64,000 nucleotides of DNA from Petrachloros mirabilis ULC683 (GCF_009939295.1 NZ_WVIC01000004.1:62001-126000); one strand, 5' to 3'; positions 17,186 to 25,037 are shown, counted from the stretch's first letter. Program-made: numbers and translations. Notes: a model not told the origin generated them from the letters alone.

Positions 17186-18745
17186 CTAGAGGATGCAGCG
17201 ATCGCCCTCTGCGGGCAGTTCAAGGTCGATGAGGTAGTTGGCAACAATCGCATTGACGCAGGGGCTGGTGCCATTCATGGCGATGGTGTGCTGCTCTCCC
17301 TCGACGGTGAGCACGGTACCGCCGAGCGACTCGGCTAGACTGGCTCCAGCAGCGTAGGGGGTGGCCGGGTCGCCCGTGATGGAGATGATCAGCGTGTCGG
17401 GTAAGCCCTCAACGTCCTGAGCATGGGGGAAGCCGAGGGTCGGTTCACTGGGCCAGAACTCGCAGGCGTCGCGGGTGACGCCCTCAACGGGGCGTCCGGT
17501 ATCAAGAAAGGGGCTCACATCGAAGATCTGGCGGCGCAGTTCTGCCTCCTGCTCAGGGGTGCGGCGCTCCTCGTCGTTACAGTTGATGGCGAGCTGGGCA
17601 TCGACCAAGTTGCTCTCCAACCCTTCAACGATAAAGTCGTCACTGAGAGCGAGGAGTTTGTCGCCTCGGCCCTCGTTTTTGAGCTGGGCGATGCCGTCAA
17701 TGATTCGTGGCCACTCCTCGGCATCGTAGAGCGCCCCAAGGACGCTGCCAGTGCCAAACAAAAAATCTAGGGTGCGCCCCTCGCCCGCAGGCACGGGATT
17801 ATCGATCAGCGGCTGGAACAGATCTTGGAACACAGCGGTGGCCTGCTCGGGGTCGGTGCCCAGCGGACAGTCTGAGCTCTGGGCGCAAAACTCGGCCATC
17901 AGCTCGAAGGAGCGCTGGAACGCGGCATGGAGCGCTAAGCGGCGTTCCACGCTGCCCTGCCGAGGGTCGAGTGCACCGTCGAGGACCATCGCCCGGACGT
18001 TCTGGGAGAACATCTCAGCGTAGACCGCGCCTAATCGGGTGCCGTAGGTTCGCCCAAGGAAGGTCAGCTTTTCGTCGCCGAGGGCGGCGCGGAGCACGTC
18101 CATGTCCCTGGCTACGTTGCGGGTGCCGACAGCAGCGAGCACCTGCTCACCCCCCGACCCATTGGCGCACTTCTCCATCAACTCGCGGGTGTCGTCGGCA
18201 CTCCATTCTCCTGACGTACCCAACAACGTCGTCTGGTTCTCGCCTCGGTCGTTCTCTTCGTCGGTGAAGCAGTTGATGGCCGGGGTCGAGGCTCCGACCC
18301 CGCGAGGGTCGAACCCAACCAAGTCAAACCGTTGAACAATGGGAGTCTCCTTCAGACTCACTGCGGTGAAGGGTGTTTGAAGCGTGCCCGAGCCCCCAGG
18401 CCCGCCAGGGTTGAGCACCAGAGAGCCGATCCGCTGGTCAGATTCACCCTGGGTCGGTAGCCGCAGTACTGCGATTTGCATGGTCTCACCCTCAGGGTCG
18501 TCGTAATTCAGCGGTACCTCCAGGCGACTACACTCAAACGGATCGACGTACACTTGTGCCTCGATCGCAGTGGTTGCAAAGCCTTCGCAGGAGCCGAAGG
18601 TCAGCTCCTGGTTGTAAAATCGCTCCAGTTCCGCCCCTGGTGCCGGGGCTGACTGTGTCAATGCGGCAGGTGCCCCAGCGAGGACAATCAACATCACTGC
18701 TGTGCCTGTTAATAAGCGCCTGACGTAGGTCTTGGGAACGCGCAT
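17186..18745 (-). CDS. Secreted alpha/beta hydrolase, S33/TAP-like family, with Thr at the nucleophile position
   Basis: 519 residues from ATG 18743-18745, which has an ideal AGGAGGAG upstream; the much longer open frame is noise. A signal peptide (residues ~8-31, 'TGTAVMLIVLAGAPAALTQ') precedes a hydrolase with the oxyanion motif 'NPGGPGGSG' (~112-120), then 'FDPRGVG'. In this family the nucleophile elbow is G-x-S-Y-G; here it reads 'LGRTYGTRLG', with Thr233 (codon ACC). Asp459 ('TGDPATPY') and His486 ('GEQHT') complete the triad. Homologues are secreted tripeptidyl aminopeptidases or proline iminopeptidases, best known from actinobacteria. It is the last of four same-strand genes led by a TetR regulator. 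Confidence 0.82.
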   Translation of the reverse strand: MRVPKTYVRRLLTGTAVMLIVLAGAPAALTQSAPAPGAELERFYNQELTFGSCEGFATTAIEAQVYVDPFECSRLEVPLNYDDPEGETMQIAVLRLPTQGESDQRIGSLVLNPGGPGGSGTLQTPFTAVSLKETPIVQRFDLVGFDPRGVGASTPAINCFTDEENDRGENQTTLLGTSGEWSADDTRELMEKCANGSGGEQVLAAVGTRNVARDMDVLRAALGDEKLTFLGRTYGTRLGAVYAEMFSQNVRAMVLDGALDPRQGSVERRLALHAAFQRSFELMAEFCAQSSDCPLGTDPEQATAVFQDLFQPLIDNPVPAGEGRTLDFLFGTGSVLGALYDAEEWPRIIDGIAQLKNEGRGDKLLALSDDFIVEGLESNLVDAQLAINCNDEERRTPEQEAELRRQIFDVSPFLDTGRPVEGVTRDACEFWPSEPTLGFPHAQDVEGLPDTLIISITGDPATPYAAGASLAESLGGTVLTVEGEQHTIAMNGTSPCVNAIVANYLIDLELPAEGDRCIL

Positions 18746-18924
18746 AATTCTCCTCCTAGTGGAAGCTGTTGGTCTTGAGTCGTACGTGAGTCGGTCACGA
18801 TTTCGTGAGCTGTTAGAAGAAACTTGAGACATGGTGTTTAACGCTTTAACTGTGGCGAAGAACTGTGGCGAAGATTCGAGATCACCCAACCCCTGTTCGT
18901 GCACAGCGGACTTGAGGAGATGCC

Positions 18925-19665
18925 TTAGCCGATGAGGGCCAGCACGGCATGAACCGTCAGGTGGGCGATTATTGCGGCCTCTAGCCCGTAGCGCCAGAAT
19001 AAATACCCCGCAACCCCTGCAAATAAAGAATTTTGGATCAGCAAGAACCCTAGCAAGGCTGGGGTTAGCGGCAGTCCTAGGGCGATCGCAGCGGGCAAGT
19101 GGCCCACGGCAAACAACAGGGAGGAGACGGCAATGGCGACTACCACCCATCGGGGCTGGGGTTTACCCTGGCGCTGCTGCCCAAATCGCCAGCCCAGCCA
19201 TAGCAGCAGCGTCATCAGTCCCCAGCGGATCAGAATTTCTTCGGTGATACCGCCGTAGAGAAATCGCGCTAGCAGCGGCGTAGGCTCAGCCGCTCCATAG
19301 GCGGATGGCAGCAGCGGGCGAGATAGCAGGGTAATCGCCGTCATTAGTGCGCCGCTGATCAACCCACCCACCACGCCGGGCAACAGTTGAGGAATCATGG
19401 CTTTCCGCCACGATCGCCCAGCGGCCAGAGCCTCTGCCACCGGTGCCATTAGCCCTAGCCGGTGAGCCAAGAGCACGCCTGTCAGCACCGCCACCGATAG
19501 CAAAACCGTGGGCTGCACTAGCACCAGTAGCCTAACCACGGCGGCAGGTGGGGCACCCTCTGGGAGCAAGGGCAAAGGCAGCAACCCCAGGGACATCACC
19601 CCAGCCATACCTGCCAACCACAGCAGCCCAAACAGTCGCAGCCTAGCGTTTCTATGTTTAACCAT
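18925..19665 (-). CDS. CPBP-family intramembrane glutamic protease (CAAX protease-like)
   Basis: About 246 residues from ATG 19663-19665 (GAGG ~9 bases upstream); TTG/ATG options up to 19764 would add 33 polar residues. The family's motifs are present in order: the catalytic 'GGITEEILIRWGLM' (EE..R), 'FAVGHLPAA' (His) and the third 'AAIIAHLTVHA'. At least six hydrophobic segments are visible. CPBP enzymes cleave prenylated or signal-like peptides in the membrane and often mature bacteriocins or regulate stress. It lies between a second CPBP gene and the secreted hydrolase, all on one strand. Confidence 0.88.
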   Translation of the reverse strand: MVKHRNARLRLFGLLWLAGMAGVMSLGLLPLPLLPEGAPPAAVVRLLVLVQPTVLLSVAVLTGVLLAHRLGLMAPVAEALAAGRSWRKAMIPQLLPGVVGGLISGALMTAITLLSRPLLPSAYGAAEPTPLLARFLYGGITEEILIRWGLMTLLLWLGWRFGQQRQGKPQPRWVVVAIAVSSLLFAVGHLPAAIALGLPLTPALLGFLLIQNSLFAGVAGYLFWRYGLEAAIIAHLTVHAVLALIG

Positions 19666-19856
19666 GGCTTTATCCTCAACTTCTTCTAAAATCGGTTTGT
19701 ACAGGTCAATGACGCGGTCGAGCGTGCCGAGTGGATAGAAAGTACTGACCTGTGGTGTTATCAAGCATTCGCGAACTTATGGTTATAGGGTGCAGGTTGT
19801 CCCTTCAGTGATGAAATCCTTTGGTACATTTACTGATGGTTTTACGGACTACGAGA

Positions 19857-20855
19857 TCACCGACGCCCCTGCCGATGGCTTTGGGAAACGGGTTCGGATG
19901 CCTCGTCGCGTTTGAATACCTTGTAGGCGATCGCCAGAAACACGGGTACGACAACCAGCATTGATAGAGCCGTGTAGGTCGCGTGGAACTTGCTGACTGT
20001 GAATAGAGTCGGCGCGGTCACGGCGCTTCCGGCTACGGCGCTTCCGGCTATGCCCATCAAGAGATTGCCGCTGATGTTGTTCGCGAAGTGTACGCCGATC
20101 GCAAGTTCGATGGTTCCGTCAATCAACGAAACCACAGTCCACACCAGCCCCGGAACGAGGAAGTAGTTGAAGAAGACCGTGAGCCAGCCGCCCGCGCTTG
20201 CCTCCGGGTTGAGCAGGTGCGCCAGGGCGAAGATCACAGCTGGCAGCAGCGCCAGAAAGACGCGGTTAGACCAAACAATACTCGCACCCTGCACGATGTA
20301 GCTGCGAAAGAAAAGCTCCTCTGTGGTGGTCTGGATCGCAGTGAAAATCAGCGCGATCGGCACAAAGAGCGCGAACGTTGCAAAGTTAAAGTCAACGTTA
20401 AAAGAGAAGGTGTCGGGATAGAAGAAGTACTGTCCCAGCCCAGCGATCAGCCAGAATGGCACGAACCACGCCACAAACCCATGACCGACCCGCCGCCAGC
20501 TAATCTTTTCCCGCGCTGTGACCAGCGTCCGGGGATGACGCTGGTGAATGAGGGTGACGGCGATCAGTATTCCCGCGAGGAAGAATGGAAAACTCGCCCT
20601 GAACGCAACGAAGCCCCCCACGAGGCCTAGCGCAGCGTAATCCAGCCGACTGAACGCCGCAAGTGCCTCCTGACCGCCGAGCAAGAACGCGACGCGCGGG
20701 ACGGTGATGCCGTTAACGACCAGCCCCACAAAGAAGATGACGACTAATCCCAGAACATACCGCCACCACCGATACTTACCCCACCCGGCAGCCTCCACGT
20801 AGGTAACTTTTTTCGCTTCTGCGATGATTCCCTGCGCTCTTTCGGTATTTTGCAT
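19857..20855 (-). CDS. CPBP-family intramembrane protease, second copy
   Basis: 332 residues. Motifs: 'TTEELFFRSYIVQG' (EE..R), 'FALAHLLNPEAS' (His) and 'ELAIGVHFANNISGN' (H..N). About eight membrane segments are evident. The ATG at 20853-20855 is chosen over ATG 20859-20861 because GGAG sits seven bases before it. A perfect 15-bp tandem duplication (CGGCGCTTCCGGCTA, 20021-20050) inserts 'GSAVAGSAV' in the C-terminal half. It follows tetR by 50 bases, so the two are probably cotranscribed. Sequence similarity to the neighbouring CPBP protein is limited to the motifs. Confidence 0.88.
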   Translation of the reverse strand: MQNTERAQGIIAEAKKVTYVEAAGWGKYRWWRYVLGLVVIFFVGLVVNGITVPRVAFLLGGQEALAAFSRLDYAALGLVGGFVAFRASFPFFLAGILIAVTLIHQRHPRTLVTAREKISWRRVGHGFVAWFVPFWLIAGLGQYFFYPDTFSFNVDFNFATFALFVPIALIFTAIQTTTEELFFRSYIVQGASIVWSNRVFLALLPAVIFALAHLLNPEASAGGWLTVFFNYFLVPGLVWTVVSLIDGTIELAIGVHFANNISGNLLMGIAGSAVAGSAVTAPTLFTVSKFHATYTALSMLVVVPVFLAIAYKVFKRDEASEPVSQSHRQGRR

Positions 20856-20905
20856 CTTCATCTCCGTTCTTTTACTCTTGTTGCTGATTTCAGTTGTTAA
20901 TTGGT

Positions 20906-21577
20906 TTAAGGATCGACAGGATCGCCGACCGCCCCACCTGTAGCTGTGTGCACGGCGCGGGCCATCTGCCCAAGCGTGTTGCCAAGCGAGGCGCGATCGA
21001 CTCCTGCCATCAGGGCAGCACTGACGTCTTCACTGATAACGCGCACGACTGCGGTGGCCGCTGCGGCATGCAGCCGCACCTCAATATCGTCAGGCGATCG
21101 CCGCAGGCGATCTGCAAAGATCTCGACTAGAGCACGCTCTATTCGGTCGTTGGTCATCAGCCAGGCCGTCCGCAGATCCGGCTCTTTTTCGGCCAGCACA
21201 GTCATCTTGATCACAGCCTGATCAAAGGACTGCTGATCGGGATCTTTAGTACGATTCATTGCCCACTCCATAAGGTGATCTTCAAGGGAGACATCCCGAG
21301 GCCAGCGGCGCAATAGCGCCACAAACTCCTCGCCATCCTGCGCCAAGACCGGCTCGACACAGCTCTCTTTGTTGCGGAAGTACCGCCAGAGGGTGCGCAC
21401 CGAGAGACCCACTGCTGCGGCGATTTGCTCGCCGGTCGTGGCAGCGACCCCTTGCTCCCAGAACAAACGCGCCGCCTCCCGCGAAATCTCCAGACGTATC
21501 CGCTGCTGCCGCTGCTCACTCATCCTCCCTGGCTTGCGCTCGTTCTTCGTTGTGTCGTTGGCACCATCACTCCCCAC
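20906..21577 (-). CDS. TetR/AcrR family transcriptional regulator
   Basis: 223 residues. The N-terminal helix-turn-helix is typical: 'ISREAARLFWEQGVAATTGE' then 'AVGLSVRTLWRYFRNKESC'. The C-terminal ligand domain is of the actinobacterial-looking type with 'EEFVALLRRWPRD'. The start could be ATG 21575-21577 or ATG 21521-21523; the latter has AGGGAGG immediately adjacent, too close to be ideal. It heads a same-strand cluster with two CPBP proteases and a secreted hydrolase. A perfect palindrome 22 bases upstream (21600-21614) is a probable autoregulatory operator. Confidence 0.9.
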   Translation of the reverse strand: MGSDGANDTTKNERKPGRMSEQRQQRIRLEISREAARLFWEQGVAATTGEQIAAAVGLSVRTLWRYFRNKESCVEPVLAQDGEEFVALLRRWPRDVSLEDHLMEWAMNRTKDPDQQSFDQAVIKMTVLAEKEPDLRTAWLMTNDRIERALVEIFADRLRRSPDDIEVRLHAAAATAVVRVISEDVSAALMAGVDRASLGNTLGQMARAVHTATGGAVGDPVDP

Positions 21578-21599
21578 AGCAGTATTCCCTTCAGCAATA

Positions 21600-21614
21600 T
21601 GTCACTAAGTGACA
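21600..21614. promoter_or_regulatory. Candidate TetR operator, TGTCACTAAGTGACA
   Basis: A perfect palindrome with 7-base arms around a central A lies just upstream of the tetR start on the minus strand. TGACACTT, a near-half-site, follows at 21627-21636. TetR regulators usually bind 15-19-bp palindromes overlapping their own promoters, so autoregulation of this cluster is likely. Confidence 0.65.
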
Positions 21615-21910
21615 ATATAGCGCTTAATGACACTTCTAACAAGAGGTTGCTTTGCTAATCAGCATGTTCAATTTGAGCCAATAGCTATTCAAGCTCTGGA
21701 AATGTTGGTCAGGGAATGACATCTGAGAGATCCCGCCACAATCGGCAGGGGTGAGGTCACCCCCGCAACGGCCACTATCAACGGGATTGTTAGGCGGTGT
21801 TTATATACTTTCCGTACAGGTTGTCTTTGTCTTAGCTAACTTGAGTGTAGTGAGTTCCAATGCTCAACTTCTTTGAAGTTCTTACGGTGATTTACCAGAT
21901 TCTTCTGGTG
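21615..21910. other. Intergenic region with a C/G hairpin
   Basis: About 300 bases. GGGGTGA/TCACCCC near 21750-21765 can form a hairpin, and GTTAGGC at 21789 looks like an isolated attC R' box without a matching partner. No gene is visible. The tetR promoter must lie at its left edge. Confidence 0.35.
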
Positions 21911-22069
21911 TTAGCGAACCTGTTTCGGTGTCATGCCAGTGAGGTGCTTAAACTGTTGTGTTAAGTGGCTTTGGCTGGAGAAGCCGACTTGTAGGGAGAT
22001 GTCTGCTTAGACGAGATTTGCCAACTCAGCCAGGGGTCGATCATTCAGCAGAACTGTCCCCGTCATTTA
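21911..22069 (-). pseudogene. AraC-family regulator remnant (C-terminal HTH)
   Basis: The minus-strand frame ending at TAA 21911-21913 reads 'ADISLQVGFSSQSHLTQQF' and 'KHLTGMTPKQVR', the second helix-turn-helix of AraC/XylS regulators. Immediately upstream comes an in-frame stop, then 'LLNDRPLAELANLV', the first helix-turn-helix. No N-terminal domain remains. It is a decayed regulator, probably once controlling the SDR gene whose remnant lies next to it. Confidence 0.75.
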
Positions 22070-22228
22070 ATGCTATGCCGTTAATTTCATCGGCTTGTAC
22101 TGGATAGGATTGTTGCAGCAACTCAGCTACTTCTTGCGCGATCGCAGTTAACACACAGTTAATTGGAGCATCAGTCTGAGGTGTAATCTCATGCTCAGAA
22201 TTATTCTTGCAGTGATGTCGCCCGGTGT

Positions 22229-22340
22229 TTACATCATCTGGCAGATCGGGCGGACAATCACTTCATTAACATCAACATCGTCCGGTTGAGACACGGCGTA
22301 TAGAACGGCTCTGGCGATCGCCTCTGCAGCTAGTGCAGTT
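22229..22340 (-). pseudogene. Short-chain dehydrogenase (SDR) remnant, C-terminus
   Basis: About 35 codons ending at TAA 22229-22231 read 'AIARAVLYAVSQPDDVDVNE' followed by 'VIVRPICQMM', the recognisable C-terminus of classical SDR oxidoreductases. The Rossmann fold and YxxxK motif are gone; the sequence is cut by the left end of an ISL3 element at 22351. AraC remnant and SDR remnant together suggest a former regulator-oxidoreductase pair. Confidence 0.7.
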
Positions 22341-22350
22341 TTGCGAATTC

Positions 22351-23085
22351 GGCTCTTTCGGCTTAAATATGGGCAAAGGGCTAGTGGGTGGGGGAAATGG
22401 AGAGAGTCATAAACGCCAGAGAGGCGTGAAGTGTTTGCTATACAAGGGATTGGCTAGAATTAAAGGGAGAGAGAAAGTCGGGATAATGGGTGAGCGCTAT
22501 GATCACGGAATCTCAAGCGAAGCAATTGACAGAGCTACTGGGTCTTCCTGAGACAAAAGTAGAGGATATGACAACAATAGATGGGGCAGGGCTATTTTTT
22601 GTAATCAGCCCAACCCGGTGAGATGCAGAGTGTCCCCGGTGTGGGAAACGAAGTCGTCATTTGCATGAGAATCATCGCTATAACATTGAAGATTTGCCAT
22701 GGAACAAACAGCCGGTGGTATTGCGAGTCAATCGCCGCCAGTTTTGGTGTCAGGGTTGTGGGCAAGTGTTTAGTGAGGAACTGGCCTTTGTCAAGAAAAG
22801 GCGGTTGTATACCCAGCGGCTAGCGAAGCAGATTGTCAGCGAAGTGTTAGGGAGTAACATTCAAAGTGTAGCGAACCAGACAGGGCTGAGTGACGAGCAG
22901 ATTGAGACAATGATGAAGGATGCTGGGGATGCCTATTTACCCAAAGCTCCAGAACCGTTTAGATATCTGGGGATAGACGAGATAGCGGTTGTCAAAGGTC
23001 AGGGTAAGTATTATGGGGTGAGCGGTGAACCTAGAGACGCACGAGCCGATTACGCTGTTACCCTCAAGGACGCAAGAGGTCAGGA
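22351..23085 (+). mobile_element. ISL3-family insertion sequence, left part
   Basis: The left end GGCTCTTTCGGCTTAAATAT at 22351-22370 is a typical ISL3 inverted repeat. The body encodes a broken ISL3 transposase. The right end is missing: around 23085 the sequence changes to a nuclease gene fragment. It is an old, deleted copy that inserted next to the SDR remnant. Confidence 0.8.
22499..23085 (+). pseudogene. ISL3-family transposase, broken
   Basis: Starts at ATG 22499. A zinc-ribbon 'CPRCGKRSRHLHENH' followed by 'RRQFWCQGCGQVFSEELA', and the catalytic-region 'YLGIDEIAVVKGQGKYYGV', identify the ISL3 family. There are two lesions: TGA at 22619-22621 inside 'SPTR-DAECPRC', and one extra G near 23020, after which the family sequence continues in the +1 frame ('NLETHEPITLLPSRTQEV'). 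It then joins foreign DNA at about 23085. No functional transposase can be made. Confidence 0.82.
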
Positions 23086-23404
23086 TGGAAGCTGGCGGAT
23101 TGCCCGAACGATTCGAGGGAAATCGGGTTCAGCTTGGGATGAGGCAGAACGGCGTGTGCTGGTCGAACTTGCCAAGTGGGATCTTCAGGACGTGTTTCGC
23201 CGCGTCAATGGACATGAAATCGTGGATTTTAGTTGGTTTCTTAACCGGAAAGGCGATGTGATTGGACGTCGGTTCGATCATATCTATGCCTCCACCCAGC
23301 TTTGGCCAGGATCATGCGAGTACATCCATGCTCTACGTACCCAAGGACTGAGTGATCACTCTCCCATCATGGCGAATTTCGCACCGAAGGAAAACGTCAC
23401 TTAA
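23085..23404 (+). pseudogene. Endonuclease/exonuclease/phosphatase (EEP) family fragment, C-terminus
   Basis: About 105 residues to TAA 23402-23404. Motifs 'KWDLQDVFRRVNGHEI', 'GRRFDHIYASTQLWP' and the catalytic 'GLSDHSPI' are those of the exonuclease III/DNase I-like superfamily. The N-terminal half with the metal-binding Asn/Glu residues is absent, replaced by ISL3 DNA. By chance the frame is continuous with the shifted transposase frame from ATG 22661, giving a 247-codon chimeric ORF. I treat it as a remnant of an exonuclease gene. Confidence 0.78.
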
Positions 23405-23764
23405 CTGCGGGTTGCATGGAACGTAAGTCTAGTCATAGTTACTTCACCGTCCTAGCATCCAGGTTTTAGGATGAGGAACTAGCGTTAGATGCATAATGAT
23501 TACATCTGCCTATGTTGTACGAAAAAGGATCACGGCGTTATCCACGGCCAATTCAAGGTTGAAGTGCATCACCTACTCAAAACCGCTTATAGTATAGGAT
23601 CTGTCACTGAACTTATATGAGGCTACAAGACCTATCTCCACTGGGGCATGCAGAGTTCTCTGCTGGGGCAATGGCCTCAAAGGCTGGCAGCGGTTCCGAG
23701 CCAGGTTGATGCACTTCAGATTTGAATCCGCGCACTAAACGCAAGCTGACGGGGGCTTAGTGCT
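23405..23764. other. Intergenic region between nuclease fragment and vapBC
   Basis: 360 bases with no gene that I can support. ACTTAAC at 23398 and GTTAGAT at 23484 resemble attC end boxes 93 bases apart, but the inner arms pair poorly, so I do not call a site. The vapBC promoter presumably lies in the last 100 bases. Confidence 0.35.
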
Positions 23765-24025
23765 ATGACAATCTCTTTAGACCTACCATCAGAGCTAGAA
23801 AATGAACTTTCTACTGAGGCTTCCCAGCTTAAATTGCCTCTGTCAGAGTATATTCTTCGGGTTCTCTCCTTTCGCCCTTTTATTCAAAACCCTCCCAAAA
23901 CAGGGCTAGACCTCGTTGCCTACTGGGAAAGTATTGGGGTGATCAACTCTCGGCCCGATATCGCTGACAGCCAGGAGCACGCCCGCCGATTGCGTGACCA
24001 AGCTGAACACCGTGAGCGGGCTTAG
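23765..24025 (+). CDS. Antitoxin of a VapBC-type pair
   Basis: 86 residues starting 'MTISLDLPSELENELSTEA', a short ribbon-helix-helix-like or coiled N-terminus followed by an acidic/basic tail 'SQEHARRLRDQAEHRERA' that would wrap the toxin. It precedes a PIN-domain gene by 7 bases on the same strand, the normal antitoxin-toxin order. Similar antitoxins in cyanobacteria are annotated only as hypothetical. Toxin inactivation next door means the antitoxin may no longer be under selection. I infer its role mainly from position. Confidence 0.7.
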   Translation: MTISLDLPSELENELSTEASQLKLPLSEYILRVLSFRPFIQNPPKTGLDLVAYWESIGVINSRPDIADSQEHARRLRDQAEHRERA

Positions 24026-24032
24026 GTAGCGA

Positions 24033-24417
24033 ATGTACCTTGTCGATACCGATGTCATAATTGACATTCAACGGGGCTACGGGCCAGCACTGGCTTGGTT
24101 TGCCTCTGTCCCAACACTGCCAAGCATTCCCGGCTTTGTGGTTATGGAATTGATTCAGGATGCTCAGAACAAGCAACAGGTGCGTAAAGTCCTACAACTT
24201 GTAGCGCCTTTGACCATTGTTTGGCCGACCGAAACTGACTGTGCCCGCGCCCTATCTGACTTTACGGCCTATCATCTCTCTCATAAGGTTGGTTTGATTG
24301 ATTGATGCCTTGATTGCGGCCTGTGCTGTTGGGCGTAGCGCAACCCTCTGTACTTTCAATGTGAAGCACTACCAAGTTATCTCCGGCTTGAGTCTGGAGC
24401 AACCCTATAGTCGCTAA
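24033..24417 (+). pseudogene. VapC-like PIN-domain ribonuclease toxin, frameshifted
   Basis: The PIN fold starts 'MYLVDTDVIIDIQRGYGPAL' with the first catalytic Asp, then 'GFVVMELIQDAQ' (Glu). The frame breaks at GATTGATTGAT (24296-24306), where one GATT appears duplicated. After removing four bases the reading continues 'GLIDALIAACAVG' and 'TFNVKHYQVISGL' to TAA 24415-24417, restoring a ~127-residue PIN protein with its last acidic residues. PIN toxins cleave tRNA or rRNA. The lesion would disarm it. Three bases after the stop begins GCCTAA, an attC left box interrupted by a group II intron. Confidence 0.8.
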
Positions 24418-24426
24418 AGCCGCCTA

Positions 24427-25037
24427 ATCGGGATAGGGAGAATCCTCACGAATCCCCCCTCCCACACCACCCATCGTGCGGCTCCGCAATGGGCGGTTTT
24501 CAACCTAACTGCTAGACGAATTGGCAGGCTTCTCATCGTAACCTTGGGCTTTCATCCAGAGGTCACGAATCGAGAGCAATCCCTGCTGTGCTAACCACTC
24601 ATTGGTCATCCCCGTCTGCGTCGCCAACGTCCGCGACAACCGCCAATAGCCCTTCCGACTTAACCCCGTCGAGAAGGCATGTTGTCTCGGGGTTTCCAGT
24701 TTGAGCAGGTTGCCAATGCGCGTCCTCGGTCTACGCCACTGTTTTCAGTAACACATCCGGATTCGACGCCTTAGCCACCCATCTAACTCGGGAATTGGGC
24801 CATAGCGCTGGGAAATCCCAAAGTAGCCCATCCAACCCCGCAGGTAGAGGCTGATCCGCTTCAGCCGGCATTCCATCGACACTCGCCACCGCCGCGAGGT
24901 TACCCCCCGCAACCGGTGCTTAAAGTCTTGGAACGCTCGCTCAGACCAAACAATGCGAATCCCCTGAAACATAAAGCTCAGGTACTCTAATCGCTCTATT
25001 CGGCAGACCCGACTCTTGAGCGGATTAACCTTGAGTC
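24427..25037 (-). mobile_element. 3' part of a group IIC-type (attC-targeting) intron
   Basis: On the minus strand the sequence carries the end of an intron-encoded maturase, then a domain V-like hairpin region ('GCGGAGCCGCACGATGGG', 'GGTGTGGGAGG') and an end '...CCCTATCCCGAT'. The 3' exon starts TAGGCGGC. This is the layout of class C introns that insert into the bottom strand of integron attC sites, opposite to the cassette gene and within its R'' box, as here directly after vapC. The 5' half is missing, cut by an IS4-family element at 25038. Confidence 0.75.
24505..25037 (-). pseudogene. Group II intron maturase (LtrA-like), C-terminal fragment
   Basis: The reading 'LKVNPLKSRVCRIERLEYL', 'WRVSMECRLKRISLYLRGWM' and 'LARTLATQTGMTNEWL'-like segments (here 'RTLATQTGMTNEWLAQQG') are the end of the reverse transcriptase and the maturase X domain. 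An in-frame TGA at 24745-24747 replaces the Trp of the family's 'C-F/Y-W-K-Q-W' motif; the frame then runs open to TAG 24505-24507. There is no endonuclease domain, as usual for class C introns. The N-terminal RT is missing. It is non-functional in this form. Confidence 0.82.

Noticed and set aside
18746-19150. Long N-terminal extension of the S33 hydrolase frame (to 654 residues)
   Set aside because: The ATG at 18745 has an ideal ribosome-binding site and begins the signal peptide; the extension overlaps the CPBP gene in another frame.
21720-21795. GTTAGGC with nearby hairpins as an attC
   Set aside because: Only the R' box is present; there is no RYYYAAC partner at a suitable distance, and the hairpin is a simple GGGGTGA palindrome.
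23398-23490. Possible fourth attC site (ACTTAAC ... GTTAGAT)
   Set aside because: End boxes fit the consensus and the left one overlaps a stop codon, but the inner arms do not pair over more than short stretches.
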